A stretch of 6,060 bases of DNA from Spirochaetales bacterium (GTDB taxonomy: Bacteria > Spirochaetota > Spirochaetia > DSM-16054 > Sediminispirochaetaceae). Location: assembly GCA_021767325.1 (NCBI GenBank), contig JAASTM010000164.1:1-6060 (forward strand), read 5' to 3'. The notes beneath the pieces were generated by a model. It saw only the letters and a list, made by a program, of their open reading frames with translations, was not told where the DNA came from and searched no databases. Positions within the stretch are counted from its first letter, which is position 1, and every line of letters starts with the position of its first letter. Shown here piece by piece: positions 1 through 5,973 of the stretch. The translations under genes and the position numbers were made by a program.

Positions 1-575
1 TTGACAACCCGTATATGCAGGAGGGGGGTATCGCAGTTCTGTACGGCAATCTGGCCCCCGAAGGGGCGGTAGTCAAGCAATCGGCGGTGGAACCCGAGAT
101 GATGCAGCATGAAGGCCCGGCCCGGGTGTTCGATTCCGAGGAAGATGCCTACGCGGCAATTACCGGCGGCCAGATCAGTGCCGGTGATGTGGTGGTTATC
201 CGCTACGAAGGACCGAAGGGCGGCCCGGGAATGCGGGAAATGCTCAGTCCTACCTCGGCAATTGCCGGCATGGGACTTTCGAAGTCAGTGGCCCTGATCA
301 CCGACGGGCGTTTCTCCGGCGGTACCCGCGGTCCCTGCATCGGCCATATTTCTCCGGAAGCCCTGGCCGGAGGGGTAATCGGCCTGGTAAAAGAGGGCGA
401 TACCATCACAGTGGATATTACCAACCGGCGGCTCGAACTGCAGGTCGGTGAGGATGAACTGGCAGAACGGAGAAAAACCTGGCAGCCGAATCCGGGTGAA
501 GTGGAACCGCGCAGCTATCTGGCCCGCTACCGCAAGCTTGTAACCTCAGCCCACACCGGGGCGGTTTTCGAATAA
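1..575 (+). CDS. ilvD: Dihydroxy-acid dehydratase, C-terminal part (5' end outside window)
   Basis: IlvD dehydrates 2,3-dihydroxy-isovalerate and 2,3-dihydroxy-3-methylvalerate to the 2-keto acids that precede valine, leucine and isoleucine. It is a cytosolic Fe-S enzyme. The reading frame is open from the window edge (first full codon at position 3, reading DNPYMQEGG) to the TAA at 573-575, about 190 residues, so roughly the last third of a normal 550-615-residue protein. Family motifs are plain: [15 protein letters not shown], then [15 protein letters not shown] (about 189-233), then [18 protein letters not shown] (about 294-347). The Ser of FSGG (codon 315-317) corresponds to the proposed catalytic serine, and the EGPKGGPG loop carries a metal-site glutamate; both roles come from family knowledge. 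The tail lacks the extra segment of the longer E. coli type, which suggests the shorter IlvD form. The related Edd (6-phosphogluconate dehydratase) is less likely because these motifs are IlvD-like. The gene ends before a strong terminator, so it probably closes its transcript. Confidence 0.93.
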   Translation, partial: DNPYMQEGGIAVLYGNLAPEGAVVKQSAVEPEMMQHEGPARVFDSEEDAYAAITGGQISAGDVVVIRYEGPKGGPGMREMLSPTSAIAGMGLSKSVALITDGRFSGGTRGPCIGHISPEALAGGVIGLVKEGDTITVDITNRRLELQVGEDELAERRKTWQPNPGEVEPRSYLARYRKLVTSAHTGAVFE

Positions 576-582
576 ATCCGCC

Positions 583-612
583 GCAGCTGATTCCAGCTGA
601 TCGCAGCTGGCG
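583..612. repeat. Three tandem 10-bp units, each with a CAGCTG core
   Basis: Just after the ilvD stop, the sequence reads as three consecutive 10-base units (583-592, 593-602, 603-612) that share the palindromic core CAGCTG at 584, 594 and 604. The unit is close to one helical turn, so the cores lie on the same DNA face. Flanking CCGCC (578-582) and GGCGG (609-613) can pair and enclose the array in a hairpin. The function is unknown. It could be a processing or secondary-termination structure at the ilvD 3' end, or a chance short expansion. Confidence 0.5.
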
Positions 613-623
613 GTCTGTTCAAG

Positions 624-671
624 TGCCGGTCTCTGCCGTGGTTCTCCACGGTTATTCAGACCGGCATTTTT
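624..671 (+). terminator. Intrinsic terminator of ilvD, two-level hairpin
   Basis: A perfect 9-bp outer stem pairs TGCCGGTCT (624-632) with AGACCGGCA (658-666) and is followed directly by five T residues (667-671). Inside it lies a second perfect 6-bp hairpin, CCGTGG (636-641) and CCACGG (646-651), with the tetraloop TTCT. A GC-rich stem plus U tract is the classical Rho-independent layout. It lies 49 bp past the ilvD stop and upstream of the polymerase gene, so it should separate the two transcripts. Confidence 0.88.
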
Positions 672-676
672 ATTGC

Positions 677-705
677 TTGTGCTTTCCGGGTATTAATGCT
701 AAACA
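677..705 (+). promoter_or_regulatory. Candidate sigma70-type promoter for dnaE2
   Basis: TTGTGC (677-682) could be the -35 and TAAACA (700-705) the -10, with a 17-bp spacer and an extended -10 TG at 697-698. Each hexamer is only a partial consensus match. The position fits, because the pair lies after the ilvD terminator and just before the polymerase start. It would give a very short leader of about 8 nt, consistent with the lack of a Shine-Dalgarno there. The -10 overlaps the palindrome at 699-714, as expected if a repressor blocks polymerase. Confidence 0.35.
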
Positions 706-714
706 TATGTTAAG
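699..714. promoter_or_regulatory. Palindromic operator candidate, LexA-box-like
   Basis: CTAAACATATGTTAAG is a 16-bp inverted repeat with one mismatched pair (A701 and A712). Its inner 10 bases, AACATATGTT (702-711), are a perfect palindrome. Aligned on the Gram-positive/mycobacterial LexA box GAAC-N4-GTTC, it reads AAAC-ATAT-GTTA and differs only in the outermost G and C. It ends 5 bp before the polymerase start and overlaps the candidate -10. DnaE2 polymerases are commonly LexA-controlled, so an SOS operator is plausible. Spirochete LexA boxes can differ, so this is inference. Confidence 0.4.
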
Positions 715-719
715 TAGTT

Positions 720-3700
720 ATGGAAAGCATGCAGCCGTACACACCAATTCACTGCCGCACTTACTATTCCCTGTTGCGCGGGATTCTTTCTCCGGAGCAG
801 GTGGCGGAGACGGCTGCGGCCCGGGGTGCCCGGGCGGTGGGGGTTGCGGATATAAACGGCTTCTACGGGCTGGTAAAGTTTGCTGCGGCTGCCGGTCACA
901 GGGGACTGAAAGCGCTGTACGGTACCGCCCTGTATGACGGCGAGGTGCACCTCTGCAGCCTCCTCTGTCTGAACGCGGCCGGTTTCGCCCGGGCCAACAA
1001 AATTCTCAGCCGCCACATCGATGCACAGAGCACGCAGCCGGCCGGGTACGACCCGGTGGACGATTTGGCGGCGGACGGCTGGACGGGGCTGTGGGTGGTC
1101 AGCTCACGGGCCGATGTGCTGGAGCGTCTGCAGCGGCACAGCAGTGCAGGGCTCTTCGTGGGATTGCGCTACGGTGAGCCCTTCTCCGGACTGCGGCGTC
1201 TGGCCGTTCTCCGGGGGCTCAGAGTGCTGGCGTACAACGATGCGGTGTATCTGCAGGATGAGGATCCCGCTTTCTACCGGGTGGTACGGGCTATCGGAGG
1301 TAATCAGCTGGTGGATGCAGTTCCCCCGGGCGGCGGTTTGTCGGCGGGACAGCGCTTTGCCGGGCCGCGGGAGATGCGGCGCTTCTTCTCGGCGGTTCCG
1401 GAAGCCCTGCAGGCGGCGGAGGAGTATGCCGAACGGGCGGAGGGCTACCGTCTGCCGGAGGGATTCATCTTTCCGGCCTTCGGCGGCATGTCGGAATCCG
1501 AATCCTTCGCCCGGCTGCGGGCCTTGTGCATGGAGGGCATCCGCCGCCGCTACGGCCGGGCTGCTGCCGGTATACCCGCGGCGGCAGAGCCGCAGTCCGG
1601 TTCGGAGCCGGATGTATTCATGCGCAGAATCCTTACCCGCCTGGACTACGAACTGGAAATAATCCGGCACAAGGGATTTTCGGCCTACTTTCTGGTAGTG
1701 CATGACATTGTGCGGCGGGTTCCGCGCACCTGCGGCCGCGGCAGTTCGGCCGCCAGCATTGTGGCTTTTCTGCTCGGGATTACCCACGTCGACCCGCTGC
1801 GCTACAACTTGTTTTTCGAGCGCTTTCTGAATATGGGCCGCAAGGATCCTCCCGATATCGATGTCGATTTTCCCTGGGACGAACGGGAGCGGACTCTGGA
1901 GTATGTGTTTCGGACCTATGCCGGATCGGCGGCCATGGTGGCCGACCATGTAACCTTTGCCTTTCGATCGGCCATCCGCGAACCGGCCCGGGTCTTGGGC
2001 TATGAGAAGGAGCAGCTTGACCGTCTGACGGGTCTCTGGCGGCGGGGGCATATCAGCGATCTGCCCGAGGAGCTGCGGCAGGTGGTCCCCCGCCTGTACG
2101 GCATGCCCCGCAACCTGGGCACGCATCCCGGCGGTGTAGTCATAACCCCGGGTCCGATTACCGACTACACGCATGTACAAACCTCGCCCCTGGGCTGGCC
2201 CTTGATCGCCTGGGAAAAGGATGCCGCTGAGGATGCCGGGCTGGTCAAGATCGATTTACTGGGGAACCGCTCGCTGGGGGTGCTGCGGGATTCCATAGAG
2301 GCGGTAAACAGGCGGTACCGCACTTCCCTCGAATGGGAACGCTTCTCCCCGCTGCAGAACCAGGCTACCCGCCGGATGATCGGCGAGGGAGATACCCTGG
2401 GAGTGTTCTACGTCGAATCTCCTGCCACCCGTCAGCTGCTGCGAAAAATGGGGCGGGGCGATTATGAGCATCTGGTTATCGCCAGTTCGATCATTCGACC
2501 GGCGGCTAACCGCTACATCAACGAGTTCGTCCGCCGGCTGCGCGGCGGGGCGTATGCGCGCCTGCCGGAGCCGGTCGGTTCGGCGCTGGAAGAGACCTAC
2601 GGAATCATGGTGTATCAGGAGGATGTGTCGCGTATCGCAATTGCAGTGGCCGGTTTCGACGCGGCCCGGGCCGACGGTTTGCGGAAGGTGCTCTCGAAGA
2701 AAGACCGGGCCCGGCGGCTGCCGGTGTTCCGCGATGAGTTCATCAAAGGCGGCCGGGAGCGCGGTTTCTCCGAAGTGGTGCTGTACGAGCTGTGGGATGC
2801 AGTCCTCTCCTTTGACGGCTACTCCTTCTGCAAGGCCCACAGCGCCTCATATGCGCTGCTCTCGTATCGTCTGGCCTGGATGAAGCGCTTTTTCCCGCTC
2901 GAGTTCTACACTGCGGTCATCAACAACGGGGGCGGGTTTTACGCCCGGCAGGTGTATTTGAATGCGGTCAGGCGGCTCGGCTTTCCTATCCTCGGGCCCG
3001 ATGTCAATGCCAGCGACTATAGGTATACCATCGAAGAAATTTCCTCGGGCCGCCCGGGGCGGACTCCAAAAGCCCTGCGGATCGGCCTGTGTCAGGTACA
3101 GGATCTATCTGCAGATCTGCTGAAACGGATACTCGCTGTGCGGGGCGGCGAGATGTGCGGCCGGGCGGGCCGCGGAAACGAGTTCAAGACAGTGATCGAT
3201 TTCATCCGGCGGACGGATCCGGACACCGCCTCGTTCCGGTCTCTGGTGCAGATAGGGGCCCTCGATTCGATTGCCGGCGGATACACGCGGCCGCAGCTCT
3301 TCTGGCTGTATTACCACTTCGAATCGACTGCCGGACTGTTCGAAATGCCGGAGGCACCGGAGTGCATTGGCGACTATCCGGCCAGCCGCAAGCTGCTCGA
3401 TGAATACCGTTCGGCCGGGCTTATCTTCAGCCGCCATCCCATCGAGATCTTTTTACCGCGGGCGGCCCGTTTCCGGCAACCCGATGCGTTTCCTATGGTA
3501 GACTCGCAGTCCATCGGCGACTACGAGGGACGGAGTGTGCGTATTGCCGGGTTTCTCGTGGCGGAGAAAGAGATTCGAACCAGCAAGAAGCAGCCGATGA
3601 GCTTTGTTTCGTTCGAGGATCAGTTCGGGGTGTTCGAAACGGTATTGTTTCCGGAAGTATACAGCCGGATGGTGGACCATCTGGAGAACGGAGTCGTGTT

Positions 3701-3881
3701 TGTACTGGAAGGCAGGGTCGAGAGCGAATGGGGTTCGCTGCAGCTGAATGTGGCCCGTGTGTATCCGCTCAGCCGCCGGAGTAACAGCCATAGCCGTGGC
3801 CATAGCCATGTCCATGGCCACAGCCTCCAGTCCGGGCGCCCGGTCCATGCAGCCAATGCAGCCCATGCAGTTTTCCGTTGA
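720..3881 (+). CDS. dnaE2: Error-prone C-family DNA polymerase, DnaE2/ImuC type
   Basis: This 1053-residue replicative-type polymerase probably performs translesion or damage-induced DNA synthesis. Domains in order: PHP (about 9-190); palm with GRGSSAAS (339-346) and PPDIDVDF (377-384), giving catalytic D381 and D383; third aspartate D512 in VKIDLLGN; fingers (about 540-740) with the KAHSASYALLSY helix; helix-hairpin-helix region (about 785-810); OB fold (about 938-1015). Length and the block from NNGGGFYARQVYL through DVNASDY match DnaE2 better than DnaE1, which is longer with a tau-binding end. The PHP metal site is degraded: HCRT replaces HCHS (R13) and ADIN replaces the usual TDH (I45), so nuclease activity is unlikely. 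A His-rich tail (about 1019-1053) follows the OB fold. The start is uncertain: ATG 720 has no clear Shine-Dalgarno, and ATG 729 would give a typical N-terminus. No imuA or imuB is adjacent in the window. A plain second DnaE is the alternative; C-family identity is near certain. Confidence 0.85.
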   Translation: MESMQPYTPIHCRTYYSLLRGILSPEQVAETAAARGARAVGVADINGFYGLVKFAAAAGHRGLKALYGTALYDGEVHLCSLLCLNAAGFARANKILSRHIDAQSTQPAGYDPVDDLAADGWTGLWVVSSRADVLERLQRHSSAGLFVGLRYGEPFSGLRRLAVLRGLRVLAYNDAVYLQDEDPAFYRVVRAIGGNQLVDAVPPGGGLSAGQRFAGPREMRRFFSAVPEALQAAEEYAERAEGYRLPEGFIFPAFGGMSESESFARLRALCMEGIRRRYGRAAAGIPAAAEPQSGSEPDVFMRRILTRLDYELEIIRHKGFSAYFLVVHDIVRRVPRTCGRGSSAASIVAFLLGITHVDPLRYNLFFERFLNMGRKDPPDIDVDFPWDERERTLEYVFRTYAGSAAMVADHVTFAFRSAIREPARVLGYEKEQLDRLTGLWRRGHISDLPEELRQVVPRLYGMPRNLGTHPGGVVITPGPITDYTHVQTSPLGWPLIAWEKDAAEDAGLVKIDLLGNRSLGVLRDSIEAVNRRYRTSLEWERFSPLQNQATRRMIGEGDTLGVFYVESPATRQLLRKMGRGDYEHLVIASSIIRPAANRYINEFVRRLRGGAYARLPEPVGSALEETYGIMVYQEDVSRIAIAVAGFDAARADGLRKVLSKKDRARRLPVFRDEFIKGGRERGFSEVVLYELWDAVLSFDGYSFCKAHSASYALLSYRLAWMKRFFPLEFYTAVINNGGGFYARQVYLNAVRRLGFPILGPDVNASDYRYTIEEISSGRPGRTPKALRIGLCQVQDLSADLLKRILAVRGGEMCGRAGRGNEFKTVIDFIRRTDPDTASFRSLVQIGALDSIAGGYTRPQLFWLYYHFESTAGLFEMPEAPECIGDYPASRKLLDEYRSAGLIFSRHPIEIFLPRAARFRQPDAFPMVDSQSIGDYEGRSVRIAGFLVAEKEIRTSKKQPMSFVSFEDQFGVFETVLFPEVYSRMVDHLENGVVFVLEGRVESEWGSLQLNVARVYPLSRRSNSHSRGHSHVHGHSLQSGRPVHAANAAHAVFR
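3786..3821 (+). repeat. Six in-frame hexanucleotide repeats encoding a (x-His) tract
   Basis: Six 6-base units of the form NNCCAT run head to tail: agccat, agccgt, ggccat, agccat, gtccat, ggccac. They encode residues 1023-1034 of the polymerase, SHSRGHSHVHGH, so histidine falls at every second residue except the Arg at 1026. This is a microsatellite-like expansion at the 3' end of the gene, after the OB fold. Because the period is a multiple of three, copy-number changes would preserve the frame. Confidence 0.8.
3847..3870 (+). repeat. 9-bp in-frame repeat at the extreme 3' end of dnaE2
   Basis: ATGCAGCCA (3847-3855), ATGCAGCCC (3856-3864) and a partial ATGCAG (3865-3870) form 2.7 copies of a 9-base unit, encoding HAANAAHA near the C-terminus. 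It is a second, different short repeat 25 bp after the hexanucleotide tract. Both suggest that the tail grew by replication slippage. Confidence 0.7.
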
Positions 3882-3906
3882 ACGGTGAGGGAGAATGGAG
3901 TACAAT
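3878..3906 (+). promoter_or_regulatory. Sigma70-type promoter overlapping the dnaE2 stop
   Basis: TTGAAC (3878-3883) and TACAAT (3901-3906) are separated by exactly 17 bp. The -10 matches five of six consensus bases and the -35 begins with the canonical TTGA. The -35 contains the dnaE2 stop codon (TGA, 3879-3881). Transcription would begin near 3913, immediately before the Shine-Dalgarno of the next gene, giving a leader of about 10 nt. This allows the membrane-protein gene to be expressed independently of the polymerase. Confidence 0.55.
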
Positions 3907-3912
3907 TAAAGT

Positions 3913-3918
3913 AGGAGA
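3913..3918 (+). promoter_or_regulatory. Shine-Dalgarno that fixes the start of the membrane-protein gene
   Basis: AGGAGA (3913-3918) has its GGAG core 5 nt before ATG 3923. A TTG at 3878 in the same frame would add 15 residues (reading NGEGEWSTIKVGDK) but has no ribosome-binding site, lies on the dnaE2 stop, and is better explained as a -35 element. The ATG at 3923 is therefore preferred. Confidence 0.8.
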
Positions 3919-3922
3919 CAAA

Positions 3923-4708
3923 ATGAAGATGAAGAGTGAGCGGACGATCACTATTTTTCATCTGTATCGGAATGACGGCACTGCGCTCTTTCTGCATCCC
4001 TTCGATGATGCGGAGGTATTGCTGACGCTCGATGATGAGGCCCGGATTATCGGAAAGTATGGACAGGAGCCGCAAGTAGAGTACATTACGCTGTTTCGGA
4101 AAGAGCTGTACAGGGCGGTCGATACGGCGGTCAACAGCTGGATTCAGGAAAAAAAGTTCATCCCCAACTTTCTGTGGGCCTCGGTCGGGTTTTTAGTGCT
4201 CTACTTTCTGTTCACCTTCAGCTTGCGCGATCCCCTGCCCATGATAGATGAAATCGTAATTGCCGGGCTCGGAGCGGCGGTGCTGTATGTGTACCGTCTG
4301 CGTAAGGCCCACACACTGCCGCAGGCGGATCAACTGCGCAAAAAGCTGCGGTGGCGAATGGATCGTATCGAATTCTATGAAGACCCGTTTGTAAAAGAAG
4401 TGGAAGAACTTCTGCATCGCTATGAGTCGGTGAGCCGGGATAAGCTGCTGCAGGCGGTGTATATGCAGGATGAAGTATCTCTTCCTGAGAATGAAATCAA
4501 AGACGCTTACACGCTCATCGCGTATCTCGAGAAGCGCTTTTCGAGCAAGGTATATAAGCGTCAAGAGAAGATGATGGACCGATACGTCAGCAGCGGCGGG
4601 AGCAGCCGACGGGGTGATGCTCTGGGGGCTTTAGTCGAGCGGGGCAAAATAGATTTGTCTTTATTCGTGACGTATCGAAGCTTGAAACGCAGAGTGAGCG
4701 TGCGCTGA
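3923..4708 (+). CDS. Two-span membrane protein of unknown function
   Basis: I do not recognise this 261-residue protein. An N-terminal soluble part (1-80) is rich in charged and beta-prone sequence. Two hydrophobic segments follow, at about 82-101 (FLWASVGFLVLYFLFTFS) and 108-125 (IDEIVIAGLGAAVLYVYRL), joined by a short loop with RDP. Then comes a basic, helical C-terminal part (126-261). Positive charges before the first span (EKK) and after the second (RLRK) predict an inner-membrane hairpin with both ends in the cytoplasm. No signal peptide, catalytic motif or nucleotide-binding motif is visible. The C-terminal part holds a Glu/Lys-rich helical stretch, a Ser/Gly linker (223-228, SSGGSS) and a basic end. 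It starts 42 bp after dnaE2 with its own Shine-Dalgarno and promoter, so it need not share that gene's role. It is convergent with the barrel gene, 20 bp away. The coding call is firm from length, frame and ribosome-binding site; any function would be a guess. Confidence 0.85.
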   Translation: MKMKSERTITIFHLYRNDGTALFLHPFDDAEVLLTLDDEARIIGKYGQEPQVEYITLFRKELYRAVDTAVNSWIQEKKFIPNFLWASVGFLVLYFLFTFSLRDPLPMIDEIVIAGLGAAVLYVYRLRKAHTLPQADQLRKKLRWRMDRIEFYEDPFVKEVEELLHRYESVSRDKLLQAVYMQDEVSLPENEIKDAYTLIAYLEKRFSSKVYKRQEKMMDRYVSSGGSSRRGDALGALVERGKIDLSLFVTYRSLKRRVSVR

Positions 4709-4731
4709 GGCCTTATTAGAACGGGGCCTTA
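4706..4731. other. Convergent-gene junction: 9-bp direct repeat and weak hairpin
   Basis: The two stop codons face each other across 20 bp. GGCCTTATT occurs twice (4709-4717 and 4725-4733), 16 bp apart. TGAGGCC (4706-4712) can pair with GGCCTTA (4725-4731) over 7 bp, including one G-T pair, around a 12-nt loop. Neither strand has a T tract after the stem, so it is a poor intrinsic terminator. How these two transcripts end is not evident from the sequence. Confidence 0.35.
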
Positions 4732-5973
4732 TTCGACCTTGTTCAGGGCTTCCATATCCTGCTGCAGACGGAGGGCACGTCTGGCAACGACTATATTTTC
4801 CGTGGCCGGTTGAAAGGTCGGGTCAAGATCGAGGGCGGCTTCCCAGTAGTCGATTGCGCGATCGAGTTCACCCTGGGCATAGGCCTCGAGTCCTTCGATA
4901 TAGTATTCATCAATCTGCTGCCGGAGTTCCGCCCGGCCGCGGTCGCCCAGGTTCATCTTTGCTTCGATACTGAAACGGTCGGCGGTATTCACCTGGGTGG
5001 TCATGTCGAGGGTGTAGTTGAGAATCAGATCGACGTAATCCAGGCTGACATTACTGCCGAGGGTAAAACGGGGATTAGCGCCCCGATGGGTGAAGCCGCT
5101 GTGCATCGAGAAAAAGTTGGTAAACTGTACCTGCAGTCCGCTGGCCAGGTACCATTTTTCCCATTGCTCGGCCGGAAGACCGAGGGCCATCGGATAGTTG
5201 AAATCGAAAGAAAACAGGAGCGGACGAAAAGGGGAATAGGCGAACCCGGCCGTCGCAACGGTGGGCATGGGCTCGTCTTCATACGGCAGGCCCAGATTCT
5301 TCACCACCGCTCCCAGGGAGAAGTTCCTGTCGCGTGAAGAGTAGAATTTGAGAAAGTTGAAGCGAGTGAGTAATCCGAAATCAGCCAAACCGGTTACAAT
5401 TGACTGTCCTGGATAGATCGAGTTGGGAATATGACGGTAAGCGAGTTTGAGATTGGAACCAACCGAAATGCCGTGAAAATAATAGCTAGAGAGAAAATTA
5501 TAGGAGGCGTTCACAGTAGCAACCGTTTCAGAGACATATCCGCGGGATTCGCGTTCGCCCCAGCTGTTGAACTCGGTGAAGGGGAGATACAGGAATTTCC
5601 CTCCGACGCCCATGCCGAAGTTGTTCTTGCGGATGGTGTATACTACACCCTCGAGGCTGGAATCGGCTATCCAGTTGTTGTGGTGAAAGGAGAGTTCAGT
5701 ATAGGTCAGCTGCGAGCTTCCGGCGGGATTTGCTTCTAAAAAGCCGGAACCTTCGGCCACAGCCGTGTAGGCAGTGCCCATACCCTCATACATTCCGCCC
5801 ATCGGCACTAAAAGTGTTGGAAAAAGTGTACGGCCGGTGTTAGGGTCGGAAAACAGAGTGTTGTCGGCAAATCCGCTGTAGCCATAGTAGAATTCGGACA
5901 GATCTGCAGCGGAGAGCGAGAAAGAGAGGATAATAACTAATATGGTAGACATCCATATGCGTTTCATCATCAT
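4729..5973 (-). CDS. UPF0164 / FadL-like outer-membrane barrel protein with C-terminal TPR
   Basis: This 414-residue protein resembles the spirochete UPF0164 family, members of which are modelled as FadL-type outer-membrane barrels that may carry hydrophobic substrates. It begins with a signal peptide (about 1-22: MMMKR, a hydrophobic core, then SLSAA, likely cut near the AA). Family-like blocks are FPTLLVPMGGMYEGMGTAYT (51-70), GFLEANPAGSS (77-87), FHHNNWIADSSLEGVVYTI (96-114) and GGKFLYLPFTEFN (124-136). Alternating aromatic/polar strands continue to about 341. The end (about 355-390, with AYAQGELDRAIDYWEAALDLDP) is a good TPR repeat, which should lie in the periplasm. Three consecutive ATGs (5973, 5970, 5967) leave the exact start open; no strong Shine-Dalgarno is seen, only GAG 12 nt upstream of the first ATG. 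It is convergent with the membrane-protein gene. Family assignment is by motif recall; the substrate is unknown. Confidence 0.82.
   Translation of the reverse strand: MMMKRIWMSTILVIILSFSLSAADLSEFYYGYSGFADNTLFSDPNTGRTLFPTLLVPMGGMYEGMGTAYTAVAEGSGFLEANPAGSSQLTYTELSFHHNNWIADSSLEGVVYTIRKNNFGMGVGGKFLYLPFTEFNSWGERESRGYVSETVATVNASYNFLSSYYFHGISVGSNLKLAYRHIPNSIYPGQSIVTGLADFGLLTRFNFLKFYSSRDRNFSLGAVVKNLGLPYEDEPMPTVATAGFAYSPFRPLLFSFDFNYPMALGLPAEQWEKWYLASGLQVQFTNFFSMHSGFTHRGANPRFTLGSNVSLDYVDLILNYTLDMTTQVNTADRFSIEAKMNLGDRGRAELRQQIDEYYIEGLEAYAQGELDRAIDYWEAALDLDPTFQPATENIVVARRALRLQQDMEALNKVE

Noticed and set aside
1..6. TTGACA, a perfect -35 hexamer at the window edge
   Set aside because: It lies inside the ilvD reading frame (codons for Asp-Asn-Pro follow in frame) with no -10 at suitable spacing, so it is treated as coding sequence.
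623..937. 104-codon plus-strand frame starting inside the ilvD terminator
   Set aside because: It begins in the terminator hairpin and overlaps the PHP region of dnaE2 in another frame. Its Cys/Gly-rich product is typical of a GC-driven shadow.
1104..2180. 358-codon open frame on the minus strand opposite dnaE2
   Set aside because: It lies wholly antisense to the polymerase palm and fingers, whose conserved motifs are intact. Its predicted protein has no recognisable family, and GC-rich codon bias produces such shadow frames.
2256..2840. 194-codon minus-strand frame inside dnaE2
   Set aside because: It is antisense to the fingers domain, with no ribosome-binding site or family motif, so it is a coding shadow.
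3786..3870. Possible CRISPR-like or integration repeat
   Set aside because: The repeats are 6 and 9 bp, contiguous, in frame and without spacers, so they are a coding microsatellite and not an array or attachment site.
3453..3905. Minus-strand frame rich in Met/Ala (MDMAMATAMA) at the dnaE2 3' end
   Set aside because: The regular pattern is just the complement of the CCAT hexanucleotide repeat that encodes the polymerase His tail.
3878..3922. TTG start that would add 15 residues to the membrane protein
   Set aside because: It has no Shine-Dalgarno and coincides with a -35 element, while ATG 3923 has a well-placed GGAG.
4810..5337. 175-codon plus-strand frame opposite the barrel gene
   Set aside because: It is antisense to a gene with a signal peptide, family motifs and a TPR, and shows no ribosome-binding site or recognisable product.
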